The position numbers and the translations under genes are program-made. The notes under the pieces are model-generated. The model was not told the DNA's origin and searched no databases. It saw only the letters and a list, made by a program, of their open reading frames with translations. Below are positions 34,301 through 42,999 of a stretch of DNA of 64,000 nucleotides, piece after piece (within the stretch, counting starts at the first letter, position 1; the number at the start of each line of letters is the position of its first letter). This DNA comes from Mucilaginibacter rivuli. GTDB taxonomy: Bacteria > Bacteroidota > Bacteroidia > Sphingobacteriales > Sphingobacteriaceae. The stretch lies in assembly GCF_019391655.1 (NCBI RefSeq), contig NZ_JAHXPQ010000010.1, positions 17,442 to 81,441 of the forward strand, in the 5' to 3' direction.

Positions 34301-35726
34301 CGTTTTCAAAAACATAAAGCTTTCGTTTACTACCCACCCAAAGCCTGTTTTTACGGTCGGTATACACCGCCCTTACATCATTATCCGATTTTATCAGTGA
34401 GTTTTTAACCAAGGGCTGCAAGTTAAAATCGTTTTCCAGGAAAACGATTTTGTCAATCCCTCTGTCTTCGGTGCAAAGCCATAAAATTCCGGCCTTATCA
34501 TAATATTGATAAATAACCTTGTTAGAAAACTGGTAATCGGGTAACGACGGGTTATTAAAAAACGGATCGATAGCATCAGTTTGGGTATTGTAATATCCAA
34601 AGCCACCGCCCTTTATATTCGCCCACAGGTGCCCCGCATTATCTTCAAAAATGTTATAATACTGCGATCCGTTAGGATAATCAGAGTATATATGTTGGGT
34701 AAAGCGTTTTAGTTTATTAGTTGCAGGGGCGTACTTGATAATGCCATGGTATTTGGGTTCTATCCAAACCAAACCGCCCTTATCTTCATAAATTGAGTAA
34801 ATGCCCGAAGTATCAATTTTTATTGTTGATAAGATATTAAAATCAACATTATCAAGCACCAACAACTTACCGCCCGATGTTGAACAATAAACAACATTTT
34901 TTTTTGCAGATATGCATGCGGCGTTTATTCCTTCATTAGCAGTGATATTTTTTAAAGCAAAGCGCTTTTGCCGTTTGTGATAAGCGATAAGGTTACCGTT
35001 AGGTGTGGTAAATACAATTTGTGTATTACTTTCGGCCATAGCGTTAACAGAATAACCGGAACTGTAGGGGTTATTAGTGCTATGGTATATCCTGTCTGTA
35101 CCGGGCGAAAGCTGGCATAATCCATCCGGCGTGCCAATCCATATATTGTGTTGCTGGTCTTCCTTAAAAAAACTTATTTTGTTTGATGGCAAATGCCTGT
35201 CGCCACTCAATTCTTTGGCATAACGGTAAGCGCTATGCTGCGAGCCTGATTCAGAGAGGGCTACCACGCCTTGTTTTTCGCTCAGCAACCATACTATGCC
35301 CCCGCTGGTAACGGTCATTTTTTCGAAAACGTATTTGGTAAATGGCCTTTCCTTAAACAAGCTGGCTATGCCAATAAATTCGCCGGTTTTTTTATCAAAC
35401 CGGTATACCTGCCTGTCGTCAGCACGCACCCATAAATAATTGCCCTGGCCTTCAATAATTTCGTTTACCCTGTTATTCTTTAAACCGGTATTATCACCCG
35501 CGTATGATTTAAATGTGATAAAGGTATGCCCGTCAAAGCGATCCATACCATCCCAGGTGCCAAACCACATAAAGCCGTCCCTGTCCTTTAGCATGCAGGT
35601 CACCTTTTCGTGCGATAGCCCGTCTTCGGTAGAGTAATGTTTTAACTGGCACTTTAACACCTGTGCATTGGTGCCTGTGGTGCAGTAAAGCAGTATAAAA
35701 AAGATTAAAGTAAATTGTTTATACAT
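31335..35726 (-). CDS. Hybrid two-component system regulator (HTCS) of the polysaccharide locus
   Basis: 1463 aa. I start it at the ATG at 35726, where a signal peptide ends T-N-A-Q; a longer frame from a TTG at 35804 lacks one. Domains: a periplasmic sensor of two beta-propellers made from reg_prop repeats (about 30-750), a Y_Y_Y domain (about 770-840), a membrane helix (about 885-905), a histidine kinase with His948 in N-I-S-H-E-L-R-T-P-L, a receiver with phosphoacceptor Asp1254, and a C-terminal AraC HTH. It senses an oligosaccharide and activates the divergent SusC/D genes. Confidence 0.95.
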   Translation of the reverse strand: MYKQFTLIFFILLYCTTGTNAQVLKCQLKHYSTEDGLSHEKVTCMLKDRDGFMWFGTWDGMDRFDGHTFITFKSYAGDNTGLKNNRVNEIIEGQGNYLWVRADDRQVYRFDKKTGEFIGIASLFKERPFTKYVFEKMTVTSGGIVWLLSEKQGVVALSESGSQHSAYRYAKELSGDRHLPSNKISFFKEDQQHNIWIGTPDGLCQLSPGTDRIYHSTNNPYSSGYSVNAMAESNTQIVFTTPNGNLIAYHKRQKRFALKNITANEGINAACISAKKNVVYCSTSGGKLLVLDNVDFNILSTIKIDTSGIYSIYEDKGGLVWIEPKYHGIIKYAPATNKLKRFTQHIYSDYPNGSQYYNIFEDNAGHLWANIKGGGFGYYNTQTDAIDPFFNNPSLPDYQFSNKVIYQYYDKAGILWLCTEDRGIDKIVFLENDFNLQPLVKNSLIKSDNDVRAVYTDRKNRLWVGSKRKLYVFENGHEITGLFKNEPYNVIGQIYCILEDHTGTMWIGTKGNGLYKAEPVDNSCTKYQLSHYVDNSDANSLSSHIIYTILEDKQNRLWIGTYGSGLNQAVTTNHETRFNSAKNLFKNYPKILYQKIRHLEQDAAGNLWIGTTDGLLIANTAIANDTKIRYARYNKIPDDKQSLGNNDIQFIYRDTKNRMWLSTSGGGLNLAIGNDPIRSLRFRSFTIDDGLPNDFILSTVEDNKQNLWIATQKGLSKFNIAGNTFKNYDSYDGLPQSGFSEGTCLKQPNGTLVFGTLQGFLSLNPATITDRKINANMALTNFQVSGHDAGPYHNQFRILKTDIHYTPEVTLLHNQNTISIDYSMLDFRSANKQSYSYRLIGVDTAWSKNVVNHRKVTYSNLAPGKYVFQVKSSDDYLYTNSTIKSLPITILPPPWLTWWAYLIYFILGFAILELIRRVTLTMLRLRQRIAVEQKLTDLKLSFFTNISHELRTPLSLILNPIDAIVDQENLSPQGLQYARTITKNANRMVRFINQLLDLRKVQSGKVILHLSEVNIIAFITNITEYFNELGNEKGITINIQSNVKQLFAWIDAEKLDIVIYNLLANAFKFSDNGTTIIIQVDEQVELKHFTIKIIDQGIGVPKNKLNDIFELYYEGEQKPDQYLKGTGIGLALSKELIDLHHGKIVAFNNQEKGLTVAIELKTGKAHFENQNVVFIDDPDLQYQRLHPQPEDEQTIISNHYDTSLPLVLLVEDNNDLRSFLAIQLSNNYHIVEAENGEEAWEKAITHLPDLVLTDVMMPKMNGIQLLDKLKNNTETSHIPVIILSAKTSVESQIEGLNYGADYYITKPFNNNLVLSSIANLIKQRKQIFEHILKGSDKPATHNNEITITVKDELFLKNVIRVVEDKMSDSDFNIDILTEAAGMSRSAFYRKFKSLTGQTPVEFLRDMRLKKGKELLDTGEENISQVAYAVGFTDPKYFGTCFKKQYALSPSEYLRNRSIKLQAI

Positions 35727-36259
35727 GCGCCTGGTACCTGTTTCTTTCAATGTCCGCCGGGCAATAAAGCCCATTCCAAAAAGTAAAAAATCAAATTTTA
35801 ACAAATCAATCCGAAGATAATATTAAAGAATCGGTTAGGATGAGAATTGGTTTGCAGCAATCAAAATTGACCTGTATATCAAAGTTCGACCATCGGTTTT
35901 ACAGGTTATTGAAGGTTGTTAGCTAATTATTGTACTATTTTATCATTGATTGCTTTTTGAATTAATGGAGGCTGTTTTTTAACGGACAGTATTAAGAAAC
36001 GGATACGATTTTCAACCTATTATACCAAATTTTCTACCTTTTCAGGTCAGTGATAGCCTCATTTTTGTATCAGGCTTTTTTTAAGCACCAATTATAACCG
36101 GGCACCAGTTGCACAAAAATTTAGGGCGCTAAGCTTAATGAATAAAGCAAGGCGAAAATTGTTGGCGTATTGCAGTAACCTGCATAATGCTCTCCCAATT
36201 TTTCTACCCTATGTGATTTGGGCTAAATGAGTATAAACACCAATTATTAAACATAAACT
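35727..36259. promoter_or_regulatory. 533-bp HTCS-SusC spacer with a repeated motif
   Basis: AT-rich, no gene. CCAAATTTTCTACC at 36025-36038 and CCAATTTTTCTACC at 36195-36208 are a 13/14 direct repeat 170 bp apart. A weaker version (TTTTCAACC) is just upstream near 36010. The second copy ends 51 bp before the SusC start. These are candidate binding sites for the AraC-type output domain of the HTCS. The HTCS promoter must also lie at its left end. Confidence 0.5.
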
Positions 36260-39200
36260 ATGAGCAAAAAATTACTCTCACGAAAAGTTTCACTGAAAAA
36301 AGGAGTGGCTCTGCTTATTGCCCCTGTTTCTTTATTACTTGCGCTATCAGCACAAGTGTATGCTGTCAGTACAAACAACTTGCGTAGCACGGCAATGATC
36401 AACAATGTTGCTGATGTGCAGTTAACAGGAACGGTAGTTGACCAAAAGGGCGAAACTATGCCAGGCGTTACCATCAGGGTTAAAGGTTCATCTAAAGTAA
36501 CCTCTACTGATGTTAACGGCGTTTTTAAAATAAGCCTTAGCAATGGCGAGAATGTATTGGTTGTTACTTTTATCGGCTATAAAACCCAGGAGGTTTTGGT
36601 AAGCGGTAAAACGTCGGTTAAAATAATTTTGGAACCGGGTACCTCCTCACTGGATGAAGTGGTGGTAATAGGTTATGGCACTATAAAGAAAAGAGACCTT
36701 ACAGGCGCCGTTTCTTCTGTTAGTGGCACTGATATATCCATGAACCCCGTAAGCAATCCTCTGGAAGCCTTACAAGGCCGCGTAGCAGGCTTAGATGTAC
36801 AACGATCAAGCGGGCAAGCCGGGGCTGCCCCGGTTATGCTGATACGTGGTAATAGATCTGTTTATAAAAACGATCCTACCAAACCTAATCAAAGCGGAAC
36901 GCCATTATACATTGTTGATGGTATACAGGGTGATCCAACCTCCATTAACCCCGATGATATAGATCGTATAGACGTTTTAAAGGATGCATCATCAACCGCT
37001 ATTTATGGCTCGCAGGGTGCTAATGGCGTTATTATTATCACTACAAAAAAAGCCAAAGCTGGTCAGGCTACAATCGATGTGGATAGTTACTACGGCATTA
37101 ATGGTTTTGCATCATACCCAAAACCTTTACAGGGTGATAAATGGATACAATACTTACAAGACAGATATTTTGCGGCAAATGGTAAATACTCTACAGACAT
37201 TATTAGCGATGTAAATTTACCCGGCTATGCCAGGGCGCCTGTTCAAAACGGGGATTATGTAGATTGGGTGCATGAAACCCTGAAACGCGGCGCTCAACAA
37301 AATCATCATATTGCCATACGCGGCGGATCTGAAAAGGTACAGGGGTATTTTTCACTGGGTTTAATAGATGAAAAAGGTATATACAAAGGTGATGAGGTGA
37401 AAAGCTACAACGCAAGAGCCGGCGCCGATGTTGAGTTTAATAAATTTATTAAAGCCGGTATCCAAAATACCTTTAACCTGCGTGATGGTTCTACCAGCAG
37501 CAGTGTTGTAAATAAAGCTTACGGTATGCTGCCTATTGGTACGCCTTACAATGCCGATGGCAGCGTTAACCGCTACCCTATAGGCGATGGCGTTACCCCC
37601 AGCCCAATAGCTAATTATGAGCCGGGTGTGTATCGTAATGAAAGTAAATTTTTCTATATGGCCATCAATCCTTACCTGGAGATTCATCCCATTTCAAATT
37701 TGTCAATACGCTCCAACCTGACACTTAACCTGGGATATACCCGTAAAGGAACTTTTGAAAACGAGAACTCTTATCAAAGCCTTTCCCAGGCGCTTAATTA
37801 CAAGCAGGCCAGTTACAGCACCCAGTTGAATTACGGCTATATCTGGGAAAATATTATCAACTATAATTTAACCCTTCTTAAAGATCATACTATAACCTTA
37901 ACGGGCATTACCTCACTCAGCGATTCAAAAACTGAAAAATCTGCCATAGCGGGCCAGGGTTTGGATTATGATGATTTTGCTTTTTATAATATGGGTGCTA
38001 TATCACTTGTAACAAATAAAAGCAGTGAATTTAGCGGGCAAGATAGGTTATCGTTTGCCGGCAGGCTTAACTACAGCTATAAAGGCAAATATTTGCTTAC
38101 CGTTACGGAGCGTTTTGACGGAGCTTCGCAATTGGTTAAGCAATGGGCCCAATTTCCATCTTTTGCACTCGGATGGCGCATTAGCGAGGAAGGTTTTATG
38201 AGAAATACCAAAAATTGGTTGAGTAATATGAAACTGCGGGGAAGTTATGGTATAGTAGGTAACTCAAATATTGATCCATACTCCAGCCAGTTAAAAGTAG
38301 TTTCTAACTCGGCGTCAACGCCATTAACGTTAGGTGGCTCTGCTACGTTGCCTATCTACGTTTTATCACAAACAGTTAACAGCCCGGATCTTACCTGGGA
38401 AAGATCATACAATACCAATGTGGGCCTGGATATGTCGTTCTTTAACGACCGTTTTGAATTTGTTGCTGAAGCCTATTATACCGATACCCGTGGCTTATTA
38501 TATGATTTGCCGCTGCCTTCAAGTTCCGGCGGATTTGATGCCAAAAATGTTTACAAAAAAACCGCGAATGTTGGTAGTTCAACAACCCGGGGATTTGAGT
38601 TGACTGCATCAGGGCAACCTATCCGCACCAAAGATTTTAAATGGAACTCTACCTTGACTTACACCCGTGCAGAAGAGCGCCTTACCAGCCTTGATCTGGG
38701 TAACTCGGTTACCGCTTCGCAATTGATATCGCTAAATTTATTTATCGGAAGTCCGCTCTATACGCTTTATGGCTATAAGAAAATTGGTATATGGCAAACG
38801 GACGAAAAAGACGAAGCTGCTAAATATGGTGCCAAACCTGGCGATATGAAAATAAGAACAGTTCCTATCATCAACAGCAGTGGTGTATCGGATGAAGGCG
38901 TGCATACTTATAATGTTAACAATGATAAGCAGGTAGTTGGTCATCAAAATCCCGATTGGTCGCTTGGCTGGCAAAATACGTTCACTTACAAAAATTTCGA
39001 CCTGAATGTTTTTATAAACATGCGTTACGGCCAAACCATCAATGCGCAAATTTTGGGTTATTACAACAGTACCGCCCAGCCTGAAACTTACAATTATTGG
39101 ACACCAAGCAACCCAAGTACTGATTTTCCGCAGCCATCTACAGGCAGTACCATCAATTCAACCTCAGCAACAGGTTTTGGTGCAGGTTTATCCCTGGTTG

Positions 39201-39424
39201 ACGGCTCGTACATCAAGATCAAGAATTTAACCTTAGGTTATACATTGCCAAAGAAAATTGGTTCGAAGGTTGGCTTATCAAGGTTGAGGGTTTATGGCAC
39301 AACCTATAACCCGTTCATTTTTACCAAAAGCAATATGTTAAAAGGGGTTGACCCCGAATCGGGCGGAACGGATTCTTTTCCGCTGTACAAACAAATTGTG
39401 TTTGGCCTTAACCTAACCTTTTAA
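36260..39424 (+). CDS. SusC-type TonB-dependent outer-membrane transporter, pair 1
   Basis: 1054 aa. An unusually long basic signal region (processing expected after about residue 36) is followed by a carboxypeptidase-regulatory-like domain (about 55-130). The SusC signature D-E-V-V-V-I-G-Y-G-T is at 133-142, a plug domain at about 145-255, then the 22-strand barrel to the C-terminal F-G-L-N-L-T-F. It imports oligosaccharides with TonB energy together with the SusD encoded 18 bp downstream. The substrate is inferred as pectic from the neighbouring lyase. Confidence 0.95.
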   Translation: MSKKLLSRKVSLKKGVALLIAPVSLLLALSAQVYAVSTNNLRSTAMINNVADVQLTGTVVDQKGETMPGVTIRVKGSSKVTSTDVNGVFKISLSNGENVLVVTFIGYKTQEVLVSGKTSVKIILEPGTSSLDEVVVIGYGTIKKRDLTGAVSSVSGTDISMNPVSNPLEALQGRVAGLDVQRSSGQAGAAPVMLIRGNRSVYKNDPTKPNQSGTPLYIVDGIQGDPTSINPDDIDRIDVLKDASSTAIYGSQGANGVIIITTKKAKAGQATIDVDSYYGINGFASYPKPLQGDKWIQYLQDRYFAANGKYSTDIISDVNLPGYARAPVQNGDYVDWVHETLKRGAQQNHHIAIRGGSEKVQGYFSLGLIDEKGIYKGDEVKSYNARAGADVEFNKFIKAGIQNTFNLRDGSTSSSVVNKAYGMLPIGTPYNADGSVNRYPIGDGVTPSPIANYEPGVYRNESKFFYMAINPYLEIHPISNLSIRSNLTLNLGYTRKGTFENENSYQSLSQALNYKQASYSTQLNYGYIWENIINYNLTLLKDHTITLTGITSLSDSKTEKSAIAGQGLDYDDFAFYNMGAISLVTNKSSEFSGQDRLSFAGRLNYSYKGKYLLTVTERFDGASQLVKQWAQFPSFALGWRISEEGFMRNTKNWLSNMKLRGSYGIVGNSNIDPYSSQLKVVSNSASTPLTLGGSATLPIYVLSQTVNSPDLTWERSYNTNVGLDMSFFNDRFEFVAEAYYTDTRGLLYDLPLPSSSGGFDAKNVYKKTANVGSSTTRGFELTASGQPIRTKDFKWNSTLTYTRAEERLTSLDLGNSVTASQLISLNLFIGSPLYTLYGYKKIGIWQTDEKDEAAKYGAKPGDMKIRTVPIINSSGVSDEGVHTYNVNNDKQVVGHQNPDWSLGWQNTFTYKNFDLNVFINMRYGQTINAQILGYYNSTAQPETYNYWTPSNPSTDFPQPSTGSTINSTSATGFGAGLSLVDGSYIKIKNLTLGYTLPKKIGSKVGLSRLRVYGTTYNPFIFTKSNMLKGVDPESGGTDSFPLYKQIVFGLNLTF

Positions 39425-39442
39425 TTAATTAAAAATATAACA

Positions 39443-41308
39443 ATGAAAAAATTATATAAAAGAGTGCTAATTGCCTTCGCGGTTATTTGCAGCCTCAACT
39501 TATTTTCATGTAAAAAAGTGTTGGACGAGTATAACCCCAGCGGTGTTACGCTCGATTTGGCTTATAACAATAAAACCGGGTATGAGGGTTTAATTAATGC
39601 CTGCTACACCGATATGTATTTCTTTTACGGAAAGGTTGATTGGATTGGCCCCTCTGAAATGGGGACGGATCTTTGGCAGGGATTTAGCTCAACAGATAAT
39701 GGGTTAACAATATACGACAATACCCTTAATACAGGCTATGGCACTATAAAAACGTGTTGGGGTGGCTGGTATTCTTGTATTAACCTTTGCAATACCGCAA
39801 TATCATATTCAAAAACTGTTAAAGGATACGCTACCCCTGCCGATGTAAATGCCAAAGTTGCCGAAGCCTATTTTATGCGTGCCTGGTGTAATTTTAATTT
39901 GGTAGAGCAATTTGGCGGTGTTGTTTTACGTACAGAATCATCTGCTGTTACCGGTGTAGAACTCGCGCCTGTGCGCAGCAGCGAAACCGCGTTTTATGAT
40001 CTTATTATTTCCGATCTTCAATTTGCCTGCGCAAATTTGCCCCTTAGCCAAACATTACGTGGCAGGGTAGCAAAAAAAGCGGCTTACGCCATGCTGGCAA
40101 AAGCATGCCTGCAACGTACCCGTTTGGGCGATGTTCAAAAATACGCTAAAATGGCGCTTGATGCGTCGGAAGAACTGATCAATAACCAGGCAAAATACGG
40201 TTGTGCACTTTATCTGAGCGATGCTGCCAAATCGGGTTTTGCTAAAGAGTTTGATAACAAAAACAACAAAAACAATTCCGAATTTCTGTGGGTACAAGCT
40301 ATAGATGTTAACGGTAACAACCCCGATTTCTTTAACCGTGGCCGTACACACCAATACTATTTGCCGGATCTTGGTGGCAAAGGTTTAGACTGGGGACAAA
40401 GCGGTACCAGTATTTTGTACGGCCGGGCAAACGCAAGGCAATACAAACCCAGCAGCTATTTGCTTACAAAAATATTCGACCCGCGCGAAAACACACCCGA
40501 CACCCGTTTTGCCAACACATTCTTTTATAAATTTTATGCCACAAACGATAAGTTGATTACCCCGGCTATTGTTACAACTTATCAAAAAGATCCTTCGCTT
40601 GCAAACAAAACCATATTAGGCACCGCGGCATTTTACAGCGGACCCGATTATTATTTAGGTACGGGAGCAACCCTCGAGGAAGAAAAAAACATGACAAATG
40701 ATGCCGGTTTATCGGTTTTTACACCCAACTGGAATATACCGGCAGCAACAAAAAAGAGTATGCTTTGTCTTGTTGCCGATCCGAGCGATTTGTTTGATGC
40801 TACCGGCGCTTACAAAACAACCGTACCCGCAACCGAGGTTAACCTGACAAGTATTTTCCCTGCATTGCGTAAATTTTCGGGCAAGTTCTATTCACAAACT
40901 AACCAACAATGGTTGGGCGATTTTGGTATCCTGCGTTTAGGCGAAACCTATTTGATAGCTGCCGAAGCCGCGCTTTTATTAAATAACGACCAGGCAAAAG
41001 CTGTAGGATATGTAAATACAATAAGAAAACGTGCCGCGCTAACAACCCGCGAATCAGAAATGGTTGCATTGCCATCTGAGATGACAGTTAGCTACATTTT
41101 GGCCGAACGCGGAAGGGAACTGGCCGGCGAACACACCCGCTGGATAGATTTGAAACGTACCGGAAACTTATCCAAAACGTATTTGCAAGCAACTAACCCT
41201 ATTGTAGCTGTAAATTTTGATCCGAATAAACATATAGTAAGACCTATTCCGCAATCGTTCCTGGATGCAATTGTAAATGCCAAAGATTTTGGAACGAATG
41301 GTTATTAG
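39443..41308 (+). CDS. SusD/RagB-family surface glycan-binding lipoprotein, pair 1
   Basis: 621 aa lipoprotein (lipobox L-F-S-C, Cys23). Alpha-helical TPR-like SusD fold: N-terminal SusD-like part about 80-240, C-terminal RagB/SusD domain about 330-620, with A-Y-F-M-R-A-W-C-N-F and E-R-G-R-E-L-A-G-E-H-T-R-W-I-D-L-K-R as family marks. It caps its SusC partner and captures glycan. A terminator follows at 41453. Confidence 0.94.
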   Translation: MKKLYKRVLIAFAVICSLNLFSCKKVLDEYNPSGVTLDLAYNNKTGYEGLINACYTDMYFFYGKVDWIGPSEMGTDLWQGFSSTDNGLTIYDNTLNTGYGTIKTCWGGWYSCINLCNTAISYSKTVKGYATPADVNAKVAEAYFMRAWCNFNLVEQFGGVVLRTESSAVTGVELAPVRSSETAFYDLIISDLQFACANLPLSQTLRGRVAKKAAYAMLAKACLQRTRLGDVQKYAKMALDASEELINNQAKYGCALYLSDAAKSGFAKEFDNKNNKNNSEFLWVQAIDVNGNNPDFFNRGRTHQYYLPDLGGKGLDWGQSGTSILYGRANARQYKPSSYLLTKIFDPRENTPDTRFANTFFYKFYATNDKLITPAIVTTYQKDPSLANKTILGTAAFYSGPDYYLGTGATLEEEKNMTNDAGLSVFTPNWNIPAATKKSMLCLVADPSDLFDATGAYKTTVPATEVNLTSIFPALRKFSGKFYSQTNQQWLGDFGILRLGETYLIAAEAALLLNNDQAKAVGYVNTIRKRAALTTRESEMVALPSEMTVSYILAERGRELAGEHTRWIDLKRTGNLSKTYLQATNPIVAVNFDPNKHIVRPIPQSFLDAIVNAKDFGTNGY

Positions 41309-41452
41309 CAAAACAATGGTATACAACCAATAACAATGTTTAGCTAATGCTGGTGATTGGTTCCTGCATTATTTTCTCATAATTTGGTTTGCAAGCCTGT
41401 AAGAAATTACAGGCTTTGCTATTTTATAAAATTTAAAAAAGGATAAGGCATA

Positions 41453-41484
41453 AAAATGGCCCGCGATACTACGGGCCATTTTTA
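41453..41484. terminator. Bidirectional terminator, susD-1 / araC
   Basis: Stem AAAATGGCCCG (41453-41463) with CGGGCCATTTT (41472-41482), flanked by A and T runs, so it can work in both directions. Confidence 0.9.
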
Positions 41485-41513
41485 TGATATGAAGAAAATA
41501 TTACCTGCTTAAA

Positions 41514-42401
41514 TTAAGCAGGCATTTGCTGCCCGGGGTTGTATTGTTGCTTATACTCGAACGGTGTAGTTTTGGTGATCTTTTTAAAATGGCGGTAAAA
41601 GTTTGATATGTTGTTAAAACCACATTCATAGCATATCATAATTGTTGATCGCTTATTTTCTATCAACAACCGGCATGCGTGGCTTATGCGTATCTCGGTT
41701 AAAAAATCAGTATAAGTTTTATTCATCATCAGTTTAAAATATCTGCAGAATGAAGTAGTACTTAAATGACATATTGAGGCAACTTCTTCCAGCGAAATAT
41801 CCCGGCGGTAATTGGCCAGCGTATGCGAACAAACTTTGTTAAGGCGTAATGTTTCGCTTTCGTTTGACTGATAGTATTCATTTCGCGATAGGGTAATGTT
41901 GGCGTATTCATCCGTTTCGGCCAGTATCTTCAGTATCGAAACCAAAATTATTATCCTGTCAAAATTTTCCGCGGTCAATGCCTTTTGCATTAATTCAATT
42001 ACCCTTACTTTGGCAACACCTTCTATCATCAAACCATTTTTTGCTTTTTCAAATAATTTAGGCAACAAGTACGCTTCGGGTAATTGTAGTAATTCGGCGC
42101 CCAGGCAATCCGGTAAAAAGTGCATCACAATAACCTCCACATTCAAGTTAGGGTTATTGTTAAAATATTCGTCTTTACTGCGCCATGAGTGTGGCAGGTT
42201 TCCGCCAACCAAAACAAGTTCGCCGGGTAAAAAATTGCGGATATTATCCCCGATAAACCTCACCCCTTCGCCACGGATAACATAGTGTAATTCCAGTTCA
42301 GGATGGTAATGCCATATGCCACGGAATGATGATAAAATATCATGTCGTACGTTAAAACAATTTTGTGGTTTTAAATCAATTTTCAGGTAGTGCGGCTTCA
42401 T
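41514..42401 (-). CDS. AraC-family regulator with cupin sensor domain
   Basis: 295 aa. An N-terminal cupin (about 15-110, with W-H-Y-H-P-E-L-E-L-H-Y near 30-40) probably binds a sugar. The C-terminal AraC HTH pair covers about 190-285, ending F-N-N-I-S-N-F-Y-R-H-F-K-K. It lies between two SusCD pairs and is divergent from pair 2, so it is a likely local regulator alongside the HTCS. Confidence 0.93.
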   Translation of the reverse strand: MKPHYLKIDLKPQNCFNVRHDILSSFRGIWHYHPELELHYVIRGEGVRFIGDNIRNFLPGELVLVGGNLPHSWRSKDEYFNNNPNLNVEVIVMHFLPDCLGAELLQLPEAYLLPKLFEKAKNGLMIEGVAKVRVIELMQKALTAENFDRIIILVSILKILAETDEYANITLSRNEYYQSNESETLRLNKVCSHTLANYRRDISLEEVASICHLSTTSFCRYFKLMMNKTYTDFLTEIRISHACRLLIENKRSTIMICYECGFNNISNFYRHFKKITKTTPFEYKQQYNPGQQMPA

Positions 42402-42999
42402 TAAATTCAGGCTTTTTTAAGATTTAAAATTTATCGTTTACCGAAGATGGTTTTTTATGTTTTTCTACTTAAAAATAATAAAATTTATACGGATTTATAA
42501 ATAAAATCAGATTTATTTTTCAATTAAATATAGCGCTGTTGTTTAATGATAAAATTGTACAAAGAATAGACAAATGAGAGTAAAGAATAACATAAATGAT
42601 ACATTAAATTTGCTTAAGCCAATAAAAAATGAGATAAACCGAAATTGATTTCTGATTTATTACCTATGTCTATAGTGTAGTAAAGCAGGCTTATTTATTG
42701 CTTATTAATTCATAATTTATAAATATTATATTTTATGATATTTGAAAAATATTGCCTTGAAAATTGCTTTATACAGGTGCTTTTTAGTACGTAAACAAGG
42801 TTGAAATATTAACAATTCAATACCCATAAAACAAACAGGTGATAAGCCGGAATTGAACAGGTTTTATTTCTTTGAATTGAGCTAAAAATATACTGTGAAA
42901 TTGTTGTCAAGCCCCGGATATCCTGGTATCTGGAATTGCAAAATATAACCCCGTTCTGCTTTTTTATAACCCAATTATAGCCACCAAAAACAAACACGA
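42402..42999. promoter_or_regulatory. 598-bp AT-rich spacer, AraC gene / SusC pair 2
   Basis: No gene or long repeat is visible. TTTTTCTACTT near 42458-42468 resembles the repeated TTTTCTACC motif before the first SusC gene, but it lies closer to the araC start than to SusC pair 2. Several short inverted pieces are present (for example CCGGATATCCTGG at about 42915-42927). Both the divergent araC promoter and the susC-2 promoter should be here; no clean TTTG-N19-TAnnTTTG pair was found. Confidence 0.45.

Noticed and set aside
35727..35804. 26-residue N-terminal extension of the HTCS protein
   Set aside because: It opens with TTG and has no signal peptide; the ATG at 35726 gives a clean one ending T-N-A-Q. 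The extra part also contains a promoter-like TACTTTTTG.
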